From Empedobacter tilapiae (lineage in GTDB: Bacteria > Bacteroidota > Bacteroidia > Flavobacteriales > Weeksellaceae): a DNA stretch of 64,000 bases. The position numbers and the translations under genes are program-made. Below are positions 18,481-26,584 of this stretch, piece by piece; the stretch's first letter is position 1; each line of letters begins with the position of its first letter. Location of the stretch: NCBI RefSeq assembly GCF_004785645.1, contig NZ_SRPE01000004.1, forward strand, positions 62,001 to 126,000, read 5' to 3'. The notes below the pieces were generated by a model, which was given only the letters and a program-made list of their open reading frames with translations, was not told the DNA's origin and did no database searches.

Positions 18481-19767
18481 ATGAATAAATTACTAAAATT
18501 AATTTTGTTGATTGTTCTATCAACAAAGATGAATGCTCAACAAATTATTACAACTGATATTGATAATTTTTGGATTGCTTATGATAGCGTTAATAAAGTA
18601 AAAGAAAATAAAACATCAGTTTTTAAGCAATTGTATTTAGATAAAGGCACAATAGGATTGAAAGATTTTGTGAAATACAAAGACTTTAATGAAAAAAATT
18701 ATGTAACAGCTTTTGCGAAATATCCTGAATTTTGGAAAAGTATTCGAAAAAATACACTTGTTTCAAGTAAACAAATTCAAAAAACGGAGAAAGCTTTAAA
18801 AGAATTCAAAAAGCTTTATTCTAACCAATCGAAAGGAAATATTTATTACACAATTGGCGCTTTGCGATCAGGAGGAATGCCGAATGGAGCGGATTTAATT
18901 GTAGGGCTAGAGAAAGTAGTTGGAGATAAAACAACTAACACATCTGAATTTGAGAACAAAACTTTACAAAATATGTTTCAGTTTTCTAATCCTTCGTTAT
19001 TAGGTTTTGTAAGTGTACACGAGTTTATTCATACTTTTCAGAAGGGGAGTGAAGTAAATGTGCTTGCAAAAGCTATAAAAGAAGGTTCTGCGGATTTTAT
19101 AGCTGAATTGGCTCTTAAAGAGAAGTATAATTCACATTATTTAGATTATGGTTTTAAGAATTTTGATTTAGTTAGAAATCAATTCAAAAATCAACTATTT
19201 AGCCAAAATTATGAGAACTGGTTTTACAATAGTGAAACGAATGAACATCCAGATCTGGGATATTTTGTAGGTTATGTGATTTCGAAGAATTATTATGCCA
19301 ACTCGAAGAATAAAAAGCAAGCGATAAAAGACTTGATTGAGTTGAATTATGAAGATGAAAAAGCTGTATTTGAAGTTTTAAATCAATCAAAGTATTATTC
19401 AGAAGTATTGAATATAGAAGAATTGAAAGCAAATTATGAAAAGAATCAACCTCGCGTAGTAAAAATTATAGAATTTGAAAACGGAGCGCAAAAAGTTGAT
19501 ACAACACTAAAGCAAATTCAAATTGTTTTTTCAAAGCCTTTGAATGATAAAGTTTCAATCAATTTTTCTAAAAATGGTAAAGCTCATTTTCCATTGAATA
19601 AAATTGTTGGTTTAAATGCTGATAAAACAGTTTTGATAGTAGAAACAATAGATTTACAACCAAATACTTTGTATGATTTTTATATCACTAATCGCTCAAC
19701 CAAATCATTAGATGGTTATCCTTTTATAGAAGAAGAATATAAAATTGAGTTTAAAACAAAAGAATAA
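18481..19767 (+). CDS. Secreted gluzincin-type metallopeptidase with C-terminal Ig-like domain
   Basis: A 428-residue exported protein with a signal peptide ending near NAQQ. The zinc motif HEFIH (His180, Glu181, His184) is followed 17 residues later by EGSAD (Glu201, Asp205). That HEXXH plus ExxxD arrangement is the gluzincin one. Residues about 335-428 look like a bacterial Ig-like (Big_5) domain (IQIVFSKPLNDKVSI, then LQPNTLYDFYI). Gene position suggests read-through from the pigment operon, but no functional link is apparent. The substrate is unknown. Confidence 0.75.
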   Translation: MNKLLKLILLIVLSTKMNAQQIITTDIDNFWIAYDSVNKVKENKTSVFKQLYLDKGTIGLKDFVKYKDFNEKNYVTAFAKYPEFWKSIRKNTLVSSKQIQKTEKALKEFKKLYSNQSKGNIYYTIGALRSGGMPNGADLIVGLEKVVGDKTTNTSEFENKTLQNMFQFSNPSLLGFVSVHEFIHTFQKGSEVNVLAKAIKEGSADFIAELALKEKYNSHYLDYGFKNFDLVRNQFKNQLFSQNYENWFYNSETNEHPDLGYFVGYVISKNYYANSKNKKQAIKDLIELNYEDEKAVFEVLNQSKYYSEVLNIEELKANYEKNQPRVVKIIEFENGAQKVDTTLKQIQIVFSKPLNDKVSINFSKNGKAHFPLNKIVGLNADKTVLIVETIDLQPNTLYDFYITNRSTKSLDGYPFIEEEYKIEFKTKE

Positions 19768-19782
19768 TTTTGGAGTAGAATT

Positions 19783-19819
19783 AACAAAAAAGTCCTCGTA
19801 TTAAGAGGACTTTTTTGTT
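19783..19819. terminator. Bidirectional intrinsic terminator between convergent genes
   Basis: A perfect 15-base stem (AACAAAAAAGTCCTC with GAGGACTTTTTTGTT) and a 7-base loop. There is a T tract on both strands, between the metallopeptidase and the M28 peptidase. Confidence 0.9.
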
Positions 19820-19825
19820 AATATC

Positions 19826-21382
19826 TTATTTCATGTAAGCATCAGAATTTCTTGCTGGACTTTTAACTTCTGGCCATTCTTGTTGTTTTCCATTTCTACC
19901 AGTTGGTAAAACACGACGATCACGATTCACTAATTCACTTTCTTTATCAGCCATCATCGTTAATGTAGCAGCTAAAATTGCATTACTTTGAATTTCTTCA
20001 AAAACAATTTTATCGTAAGTATCTTTGTTTGTATGCCAAGTATAGGTTCCGTAACCCCAGTTAAGAGAACTCAACATAAATCCTGGTACACCAGCTGCAA
20101 CAAAAGAAGCGTGGTCAGAACCTCCACTACCAGGAGCTCCTGGAAAATCAGTTTTAATTTCGTTACGAATAAAAGAAGGCGTAGCAGCTAGCCAACGCGT
20201 CATATATTCGTACGATTTTTCGAAACCTGAACCATTGATATTTACAACGCGTCCTGTTCCATTATCTAAGTTGAAAACTGCTTGTGTATTTTTTACAATT
20301 TCTGGATGATCTTCAACAAATGCGCGAGAACCATTTAATCCTTGCTCTTCACTTCCCCATAAACAAACCAAAATTGTACGTTTGTTATTTGGATATAATT
20401 TTTTGATGGTACGAATTGTTTCCATCATTGCAATTGTTCCTGTTCCGTTGTCAGTCGCACCTTGCGCACCATCCCAAGAATCAAAATGAGCAGAAAGAAT
20501 AATATATTCGTTTGGTTTTTCTTTTCCTTTAATTTCTCCAATAATATTGAATGTTTTCGCAACTCCATTGTGTTTAGATTGCGCATTAACAGTTAATTTT
20601 GGAGCAGTTCCATTTTGAGCTAAACGATATAACATTCCGTAATCTTCATTTGAAATATCCAACATTGGAATCGTTTTCGTTTTTGCACCAAAAATTCTAT
20701 TCGCACCCATAATTCCTGTCCAATAAGAAATTGCAACTGCTGCAGCTCCATTTTTCTCAAAAACTTCTGGAAGTGTATTGTTGTTGTAATCTGTCACTTT
20801 GATAGAATTTGCCCAAGCTTCAGCTTCAGCTTTTTTTGTTTCAGTAACTTTTTTATACAAATCCTCTAAACCAAAATCTTTGTATTGATAATCAGAACGT
20901 CCATATGATTGGTTTTGTGACATCAAAACAACTTTTCCTTTTACAGAAGGTAACCATGCTTCAAATTCAGCTTTTGTTTTGAAAACTGGCATTGCAATAG
21001 CATCTGCATTCACAGCTTTTTTAGTTGCTGGTGACCATGCTAATTGAGTAGCTTCGATAGATTTTGCTCTTGGATAGGTCATATCAACATGCGTTATTCC
21101 GCGTTCCCATGCTTTCCATGTTCCGTAATCTTCTCGTCGTGCGTCAATTCCCCAAGACTTTAAAGTTTTAATTGCCCATTCCCCTGCTTGATCCATTTGA
21201 GGAGTTCCTACTAAACGTGGTCCGATACCATCTAATAATTCGTGCGAAATTTTCTTCAACTGTGAATTATTTTGTATTTCTGTTACAAAACTTTGGACAG
21301 TTGGATCTAATTTTTCTTGTGCATGTACTGCAATAGATGATAATACGATTGTAGAGTAGGTTAATGTGTTAATCAATTTCAT
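19826..21382 (-). CDS. Secreted M28 family zinc peptidase (with PA-type insertion)
   Basis: A 518-residue exported aminopeptidase-like enzyme with signal peptide (cleavage near AVHAQ). The two-zinc site of M28 is complete: His299 in SAHFDSWDG, bridging Asp311 in TDNGTG, catalytic Glu345 and ligand Glu346 in GSEEQG, Asp373, and His424 in GGSDHASF. The region before it (about 125-235) resembles a protease-associated domain. It probably releases amino acids from peptides in the periplasm or outside the cell. It is the only gene between two terminators, hence monocistronic. Confidence 0.88.
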   Translation of the reverse strand: MKLINTLTYSTIVLSSIAVHAQEKLDPTVQSFVTEIQNNSQLKKISHELLDGIGPRLVGTPQMDQAGEWAIKTLKSWGIDARREDYGTWKAWERGITHVDMTYPRAKSIEATQLAWSPATKKAVNADAIAMPVFKTKAEFEAWLPSVKGKVVLMSQNQSYGRSDYQYKDFGLEDLYKKVTETKKAEAEAWANSIKVTDYNNNTLPEVFEKNGAAAVAISYWTGIMGANRIFGAKTKTIPMLDISNEDYGMLYRLAQNGTAPKLTVNAQSKHNGVAKTFNIIGEIKGKEKPNEYIILSAHFDSWDGAQGATDNGTGTIAMMETIRTIKKLYPNNKRTILVCLWGSEEQGLNGSRAFVEDHPEIVKNTQAVFNLDNGTGRVVNINGSGFEKSYEYMTRWLAATPSFIRNEIKTDFPGAPGSGGSDHASFVAAGVPGFMLSSLNWGYGTYTWHTNKDTYDKIVFEEIQSNAILAATLTMMADKESELVNRDRRVLPTGRNGKQQEWPEVKSPARNSDAYMK

Positions 21383-21449
21383 AATTAAACTAATTTCGTG
21401 TGATAAATTTTACAAATTAAGTCTAAAGTAGAATATTTTGGGAAATAAA

Positions 21450-21473
21450 AAAAGACATCTATAGATGTCTTTT
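21450..21473 (-). terminator. 24-base perfect palindrome, probable second terminator
   Basis: AAAAGACATCTA and its exact complement abut with no loop, followed on the minus strand by a T tract. It lies downstream of hsp20 and about 70 bases upstream of the M28 start, so it could also be an operator for that gene. Confidence 0.5.
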
Positions 21474-21532
21474 GTGTAATTATGTTTTTTTGAAAATATA
21501 ATATTGTTTTTTAACTATCTTTCATTTTGTAA

Positions 21533-21562
21533 AAATCCTCAACTCCGAAGAATTGAGGATTT
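21533..21562 (-). terminator. Intrinsic terminator of the hsp20 gene
   Basis: Stem AAATCCTCAA/TTGAGGATTT with a 10-base loop. On the minus strand it is followed by T residues, 26 bases after the hsp20 stop. Confidence 0.8.
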
Positions 21563-21587
21563 ACTAACCAACTAAAATTAACTATAT

Positions 21588-22013
21588 CTATGAAATTTGT
21601 ATGCTACGTTTTTCTTTTGGTAAAGCTTCTTCTTTCTTAGGTAAAACTAATTGTAAAATTCCGTTTACATAAGAAGCTTCTATTTTATTTTCGTTTATGG
21701 TTTCTGGTAATGTAAATGCTCTTTTAAAGCTTGAAAAATTAAATTCTCTTCTTGAAAATTTTTCTTCTTTTACTTCTTCATTTTGTTTAAATTCTGATGA
21801 AATTTTCAAAATATTTTCATCAATTTCAATTGAGAAGTCTTCTTTGTTTAAACCTGGAGCAGCTAATAAAATCTCGAAACTATCTTCATTTTCTTTGATA
21901 TTTACTGCTGGAAATTGAGTTTGAGAATTTACAAAAGTTTCAAATTTTGGACGCATTGCATTTTCAAATCCAAAAGGAAAATAATTTGCTTTATTTTTTC
22001 TAACTGTATTCAT
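21588..22013 (-). CDS. Small heat-shock protein (Hsp20/alpha-crystallin family)
   Basis: A 141-residue chaperone. An alpha-crystallin domain spans about residues 35-130 (FPAVNIKENEDSFEI, AAPGLNKEDFSIEI, then ASYVNGILQLVLPKK). The C-terminal IQI is the I-x-I tail that docks into neighbouring subunits. It holds unfolding proteins in an ATP-independent way in the cytoplasm. Monocistronic, with its own terminator. I saw no recognisable CIRCE element upstream. Confidence 0.92.
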   Translation of the reverse strand: MNTVRKNKANYFPFGFENAMRPKFETFVNSQTQFPAVNIKENEDSFEILLAAPGLNKEDFSIEIDENILKISSEFKQNEEVKEEKFSRREFNFSSFKRAFTLPETINENKIEASYVNGILQLVLPKKEEALPKEKRSIQIS

Positions 22014-22157
22014 GTCTTGTATGTTTAAATTTTTGATTTTATTATTTACACTTACTTCTTTTCAAATAATATGCAAAATGAATTTACAAGACAAAATGAC
22101 TTGTGTTATAAAGAAAATTGTGTCAAAAAGTCCGAAATTTAAGTTTAAAGCATAAAA

Positions 22158-22186
22158 AATCCTGAAAAATTGACTTTTCAGGATTT
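22158..22186 (-). terminator. Intrinsic terminator of the S1/P1 nuclease gene
   Basis: Stem AAATCCTGAAAA/TTTTCAGGATTT with a 5-base loop, followed on the minus strand by six T residues. It lies 33 bases past the nuclease stop. Confidence 0.85.
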
Positions 22187-22218
22187 GAATTTATTTTAGA
22201 AAGATCTAAAATTCTCTT

Positions 22219-23010
22219 TTATTTGAAAACTTCGTCCAAAACTTTCGCTAATCGAATTCCGCCTTTTAATAATTGATCTTCGATGATAGATTTATTGTCA
22301 AAATGATAGCGGTAACCTAATTTATCATCCATTTTTACACCTGCATAGATATTGTTTGCAAGAATATAAGAACCATAAATCCAATCAGCATAAGTACCTT
22401 CTTTCATTTCTTTTTGACGCTCTTTTGACGCAATATCCAATAAATTAGAGTATTCTGTGTACGAATAGTTTTCGTAATCTACCAATTTAGAATCCCAAAC
22501 CGTGTGAATATTTACTTTATCGCGGAACCATTCAACTTTGATACGATTTCCTCCCAAATCATCTGGACGACCAACGTGAAGTGGTTGATGCGCATCGCCA
22601 AGAATGTGAATCAAGAAATATAAATCGTGTTGTTTTTGCTCGATTGTAAGGTTTTTATTGTTTTTTAATTCATTCATTAAAAACAATCCTTTTTTATACA
22701 TGTTTTCATCTGAAGTTTGCTCTAAAGCAGCATCAAATTGTTGACGTGTTAAATCTCCAGGAATGTTAACGTAGTGATAAGAATCAGCATGTTTCCAAGA
22801 ATCATCAGACTTAATAAAATCTGGCCAGTTTGCCCAATACGCTAACTTTTGTGGACCAATAATTTTTGTGATTTCTTTACGAGTTTTCTTGCTAATGTGT
22901 TGTTCTGCAATTTGAGAAACCACTCGGTGACCTGTTAATCCCCAAGCTAAAGCACTTTCTGAAGCTAAAAATGCACCTAAAAGCATTGCACTTCCTATAA
23001 TTTTTTTCAT
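22219..23010 (-). CDS. Secreted S1/P1-type nuclease
   Basis: A 263-residue zinc-dependent nuclease or phosphodiesterase. The signal peptide ends at ALA, so the mature enzyme starts with Trp23. The N-terminal Trp is itself a zinc ligand in this family. Further ligands are visible in LTGHR (His28), the WKHADSYHY block, ILGDAHQPLHVG and the N-x-H-x-x-W-D motif NIHTVWD. It would degrade extracellular single-stranded DNA or RNA or 3'-nucleotides for phosphate and nucleosides. It has its own promoter and terminator. Confidence 0.9.
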   Translation of the reverse strand: MKKIIGSAMLLGAFLASESALAWGLTGHRVVSQIAEQHISKKTRKEITKIIGPQKLAYWANWPDFIKSDDSWKHADSYHYVNIPGDLTRQQFDAALEQTSDENMYKKGLFLMNELKNNKNLTIEQKQHDLYFLIHILGDAHQPLHVGRPDDLGGNRIKVEWFRDKVNIHTVWDSKLVDYENYSYTEYSNLLDIASKERQKEMKEGTYADWIYGSYILANNIYAGVKMDDKLGYRYHFDNKSIIEDQLLKGGIRLAKVLDEVFK

Positions 23011-23030
23011 TATGTGAGCTCGATTTTTGA

Positions 23031-23038
23031 CAAAGGTA
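23031..23038 (-). promoter_or_regulatory. -7 promoter element of the S1/P1 nuclease gene
   Basis: The minus strand reads TACCTTTG, an exact TAnnTTTG match, 20 bases before the ATG. That implies a leader of about 15 bases. Confidence 0.65.
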
Positions 23039-23227
23039 ATAAAACTAATTCAAGTAGAATGAGTGATTTTTGAAGGTGATTTTTAAACGATAGTTAATAA
23101 TTTTCAAAGAAAATAAGACTCTTTTTCATTAAAAAAATATCAATTTTAATATTTTCTTAAAAAAAAAATAAAAAAATATTAATTCAACAAACCTTAATAA
23201 ATAGACCGATTGTTATGTTTTTTATTT

Positions 23228-23273
23228 ATAATACTAAAAATAATTCAGTACTTTGTTTTGCATAATACTAAAA
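23228..23273 (+). repeat. 12-base direct repeat upstream of padR, candidate operator
   Basis: ATAATACTAAAA occurs at 23228-23239 and again at 23262-23273, 34 bases apart. The second copy sits in the spacer just before the -7 element of padR. That position suits autoregulation by the encoded PadR protein. Confidence 0.5.
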
Positions 23274-23281
23274 CTTTTATA

Positions 23282-23289
23282 TATATTTG
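23282..23289 (+). promoter_or_regulatory. -7 promoter element of the padR-pspC operon
   Basis: TATATTTG matches TAnnTTTG. A TTTG at 23257-23260 could be the -33 box, with a spacer of 21, slightly long. The start lies before ATG 23317, giving a leader of about 20 bases. Confidence 0.65.
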
Positions 23290-23316
23290 TATAACAAAAT
23301 AAAACAAGCCGTTCTT

Positions 23317-23658
23317 ATGAATATAGAGAAAACAAAAGTTCAGATGCGAAAAGGTGTACTGGAATATTGTATTCTCAGCATTATCAAAAAAGGAGATGCA
23401 TATGCATCTGATATCATAGACGAATTGAAAAAAGCAGAGATGATTGTTGTTGAAGGAACATTATATCCGCTTTTGACAAGACTTAAAAATGATGACCTTT
23501 TACAGTATCGCTGGGAAGAATCAACGTCAGGACCACCTCGCAAATATTATGCACTTACAGAGTTAGGTGAAAATTTTTTAAAAGAATTAGCTGAAACTTG
23601 GGAACAGTTAATTGAAGCCGTGAATAAAGTAACCACAGAAACGTACAAAAATGGATAA
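23317..23658 (+). CDS. PadR-family transcriptional regulator
   Basis: A 113-residue winged-helix DNA-binding protein (QMRKGVLEYCILSIIKKGDAYASDI, broken here for length: recognition begins near residue 9). The PadR signature VEGTLYPLLTRLKNDDLL and the wing GPPRKYYALTELG are both clear. I chose ATG 23317; the earlier TTG at 23287 lies within the -7 element. It overlaps the PspC gene by 8 bases. PadR-PspC pairs respond to cell-envelope stress in other bacteria. Autoregulation through the direct repeat upstream is likely. Confidence 0.88.
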   Translation: MNIEKTKVQMRKGVLEYCILSIIKKGDAYASDIIDELKKAEMIVVEGTLYPLLTRLKNDDLLQYRWEESTSGPPRKYYALTELGENFLKELAETWEQLIEAVNKVTTETYKNG

Positions 23659-25450
23659 AACAGTATCAATAAGTATAGGAGGATTTTCTTTCGTGTTAGA
23701 CGAAATCGCCTATAATAAATTAAAGACCTATTTACAAGATGTAAAAACTTCTTTGAGAGGTACGGAAGGTGTAGAAGATATTATTGAAGATGTAGAAATC
23801 CGTATTTCTGAATTATTTCGTGAGCGATTAAAATTTAGAGAAGTCGTAAACGAAGATGATATCAATTTTGTAATTGCAACAATGGGACATCCAGATCAAT
23901 ACAAAGTTGAAGAAGATGAAGAGAACGAAAAAACGTCTACAAATTCATCATACAATTATTCGTCAAATAATCAATCGTATGGAGGACAACAAACTGGTGC
24001 GAAACGTTTGTACCGCGATCCAGACGATACAATTGTAACAGGATTATCTGCTGGTTTGGCGCATTATATGGGCGTTGATCCTTGGTTTGTACGTTCTATT
24101 TGGTTAGTTCTGGGAATTCTAGGAATTTTCACAGCTGGTGTATCGTTTTTCTTAGTAGTGTTCTGTTATTTTATCTTGTTAATTTTTGTTCCAAAAGCAA
24201 AAACAACATCAGAAAAGTTGCAGATGTACGGGCAACCAGCGAATATTGATACGTTAAAAAAAAACGTAGAACAAGCCAGTGAAGCTGTTGTAAGTGGAAG
24301 CAAAGAATTAAGTAATAAATTAGGTGGAGCTTTTGGTGTTTTTGGTCGAGTTTTACTTTGGTTCATTGGATTTATCATTCTAAGTACAGGAATTGGATTA
24401 ATCATTGGAGGATTCTTTTTCTTCTTTACAACTTGGACAGAAATGCCTACGGAATTATTCGGTTATCTTGTAGAAGAAGAATGGATGAGTATGGCAGCCA
24501 AAATATTTGGAGGAATACTAATGGTAATTCCAGGTGTTTTGTTGACAATTTTAGGTGTAAAATGTTTCTGGAATAGAGTAAAAGTTAGTAAAGCTGTAAT
24601 ATTTGGAGCAATTGCTCTTTGGTTTGTTGCTTTATTTGCAATCATTGGAATTTCTGTAAGTACAGCAAGTAAGTTTAGAAACTCAGTTGAAATGACACAA
24701 GAAAAAAGTTATGTTATTCCTTCTGATACGCTACAAGTCTATTTTAGAGAAAATAATGAAGGAAACTTAAAGTTTAAAACTTTTAACGATTTAGACCAAT
24801 TAATAGATGCTGATGGAAACTTAATTATTCCAATTGATGATATTTTTGAGATTGAAGAAAGTACAGACGATAAACTTCATATTCAAGTAACTTATTCTTC
24901 TAAAGGAGGAAGCAAAGAAGAAGCAAAACGCAATTTAGAAGCAATTAGATATAATTATGAATTAAATGGAAATAAACTTTATTTAGATGAGTTTATTAAA
25001 ATTCCTAAAGATGGTAAATTTAGAAATCAAACGGTTGATATCAAATTGTATGTTCCTAAGAACAAATTAATTCACACGAATAACACTGATCGAATGACAA
25101 TTATTAATAATGATAATGATCGTGATTATTTATATGATTTGAAGAATAAATTTATTGGATATAATGGAAAAAAATTCGTATGTTTGAATTGTCAAAAAGA
25201 TTCAGATTCTGAGGAGGATATCAATCTTGATTCAGAGGATCTAAACATAAATGTAAACGACGGAAACGATTCAGCGAAAGTCATAATCGATAAGAATGGA
25301 TTAAGAGTTGAAAGTAATGGTAAATCTGCAGGAGTAGGTTACATTGATAACTCGAAATCTAAAAAAGATAAATCAAACCAAGAAATACACTATAAAGATG
25401 ATACAGATTCTATTAACATTAACTACAGAAATCATTCAAATAATCGTTGA
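23651..25450 (+). CDS. PspC-domain envelope protein with C-terminal acidic domain
   Basis: A 599-residue membrane protein. Residues 1-97 form a small alpha/beta cytoplasmic-type domain (SISIGGFSFVLDEIAYNKL). Residues about 117-180 are a PspC domain (LYRDPDDTIVTGLSAGLAHY, then VDPWFVRSIWLV) with its helix pair. Three more helices lie at about 230-345. The remaining 250 residues are soluble and rich in Asn, Asp and Lys, with a lone CLNC pair. It is coupled to padR, so it is probably the target and partner of that regulator. The operon ends at a strong terminator. Confidence 0.85.
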   Translation: MDKTVSISIGGFSFVLDEIAYNKLKTYLQDVKTSLRGTEGVEDIIEDVEIRISELFRERLKFREVVNEDDINFVIATMGHPDQYKVEEDEENEKTSTNSSYNYSSNNQSYGGQQTGAKRLYRDPDDTIVTGLSAGLAHYMGVDPWFVRSIWLVLGILGIFTAGVSFFLVVFCYFILLIFVPKAKTTSEKLQMYGQPANIDTLKKNVEQASEAVVSGSKELSNKLGGAFGVFGRVLLWFIGFIILSTGIGLIIGGFFFFFTTWTEMPTELFGYLVEEEWMSMAAKIFGGILMVIPGVLLTILGVKCFWNRVKVSKAVIFGAIALWFVALFAIIGISVSTASKFRNSVEMTQEKSYVIPSDTLQVYFRENNEGNLKFKTFNDLDQLIDADGNLIIPIDDIFEIEESTDDKLHIQVTYSSKGGSKEEAKRNLEAIRYNYELNGNKLYLDEFIKIPKDGKFRNQTVDIKLYVPKNKLIHTNNTDRMTIINNDNDRDYLYDLKNKFIGYNGKKFVCLNCQKDSDSEEDINLDSEDLNINVNDGNDSAKVIIDKNGLRVESNGKSAGVGYIDNSKSKKDKSNQEIHYKDDTDSININYRNHSNNR

Positions 25451-25493
25451 TTTCTTTGCGTAGACTTAAGAAGTATTTTAATTAATAATATTC

Positions 25494-25528
25494 AAAAAGA
25501 GACATTTCATTTCGAAATGTCTCTTTTT
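25494..25528 (+). terminator. Intrinsic terminator of the padR-pspC operon
   Basis: A perfect 15-base stem (AAAAAGAGACATTTC/GAAATGTCTCTTTTT) with a 5-base loop and a T tract. Confidence 0.9.
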
Positions 25529-25567
25529 ATTTTTGACTACATTGTCTAATATCCGTTTCGAGTTTTG

Positions 25568-25575
25568 TATGTTTG
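25568..25575 (+). promoter_or_regulatory. -7 promoter element of the acyltransferase-men operon
   Basis: TATGTTTG matches TAnnTTTG, 22 bases before ATG 25598. It argues against upstream starts of that gene. Confidence 0.65.
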
Positions 25576-25597
25576 CAAATGCATAAAGCATTATTTT

Positions 25598-26158
25598 ATG
25601 AAAAATTTTTTAGGCAAACTTTTGTACTCATTAGGAGGTTGGAAATTAGATAATCATCTCGATTTATCGAAGGTAGATAAATGCGTTTTGGTTTGTGCTC
25701 CACACACTTCCAATTGGGATTTTTACTACACTATTTTGGCTTTTTGGCAAATGGGAATTCCAATGAAAATGTTTATTAAAGATGCTTGGACAAAGCCTTG
25801 GTATGGATATTTTATCAAGAAAATGGGCGGAATCGGAATTGATCGTTCTCAACGACATAATATGGTCGATTTTGCTTCAGATATTTTAAAAAAATCAGAT
25901 AAATTATACTTAATCAATACACCAGAAGGGACACGTTCTCGTGCAGAAAAATGGAAAAATGGATTTTTCTATATAGCACAAAAAGCAGATGTTCCGATTG
26001 TTTTGGCTTATTGTGATTTCAAGAAAAAACGAGCTGGAATTTCAAAAATTGTGAATACAGAAAACAGAGATTTAGAAGATGTAATGGATGAAATTCAAGA
26101 TTTTTACAAAGATGTTACGGCAAAACATCCAGCACTTTATAACCCAAAAATACATTAA
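25598..26158 (+). CDS. 1-acyl-glycerol-3-phosphate acyltransferase-like protein (PlsC family)
   Basis: A 186-residue acyltransferase. The HX4D motif is in CAPHTSNWDFY and the glycerophosphate-binding block is NTPEGTRSR, followed by FYIAQKADVPIVLAY. No N-terminal membrane anchor is obvious. It is shorter than PlsC (about 240), like the lysophospholipid acyltransferase-like proteins common in Bacteroidota. It begins an operon with a PaaI thioesterase, menF and menB, although its chemistry (lipid acylation) has no clear place in menaquinone synthesis. Confidence 0.82.
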   Translation: MKNFLGKLLYSLGGWKLDNHLDLSKVDKCVLVCAPHTSNWDFYYTILAFWQMGIPMKMFIKDAWTKPWYGYFIKKMGGIGIDRSQRHNMVDFASDILKKSDKLYLINTPEGTRSRAEKWKNGFFYIAQKADVPIVLAYCDFKKKRAGISKIVNTENRDLEDVMDEIQDFYKDVTAKHPALYNPKIH

Positions 26159-26161
26159 ATC

Positions 26162-26584
26162 ATGAATGAACAAGATATTTTACAGAAGTTTAACGATATG
26201 TCGAAAAATACATTACTTGAAACTTTAGATATAGAATTTACGGCAGTTGGAGAAGATTTTTTATCAGGAAAAATGCCTGTTACTTCCAAAGTTCATCAGC
26301 CTTTTGGTTTGTTGCATGGCGGCGCTTCTATCGTTTTGGCAGAAACCTTAGGAAGTACTTTGTCTAATATTATTCTAAATTCGGATGATTTTGTGGCGGT
26401 TGGTCAACATGTTGACGCAAATCATCTTCGTCCAAAGAAGGAAGGAATAATTTTTGGACATGCAACAGTTGTAAAACAAGGTCGCACTTCGCATTTGATT
26501 AAGATTGAAATTAAAGATGAAAACGATAAGTTAATCTGTTATACACATTTAACAAACGCTATTATTTCTAAAAAACATGTTTAA
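26162..26584 (+). CDS. PaaI-type hotdog thioesterase, possible DHNA-CoA thioesterase
   Basis: A 140-residue hotdog protein with the PaaI/MenI signature HQPFGLLHGGASIVLAET (Gly-Gly and Glu in the catalytic helix) and a C-terminal GRTSHLIKIEI strand. Proteins of this type hydrolyse 1,4-dihydroxy-2-naphthoyl-CoA (MenI/YdiI) or aryl-CoA esters. The location next to menF and menB strongly favours the DHNA-CoA step of menaquinone synthesis. It overlaps the isochorismate synthase gene by 8 bases. Confidence 0.82.
   Translation: MNEQDILQKFNDMSKNTLLETLDIEFTAVGEDFLSGKMPVTSKVHQPFGLLHGGASIVLAETLGSTLSNIILNSDDFVAVGQHVDANHLRPKKEGIIFGHATVVKQGRTSHLIKIEIKDENDKLICYTHLTNAIISKKHV

Larger units (their letters stand above)
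23011..23316. other. Divergent intergenic region with direct repeats and promoters
   Basis: This 306-base gap between the nuclease (minus) and padR (plus) is extremely A/T-rich, with a long A tract near 23158-23179. It holds the minus-strand -7 element at 23031-23038, a plus-strand -7 element at 23282-23289 and a repeated ATAATACTAAAA. No coding potential was seen. Confidence 0.6.
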
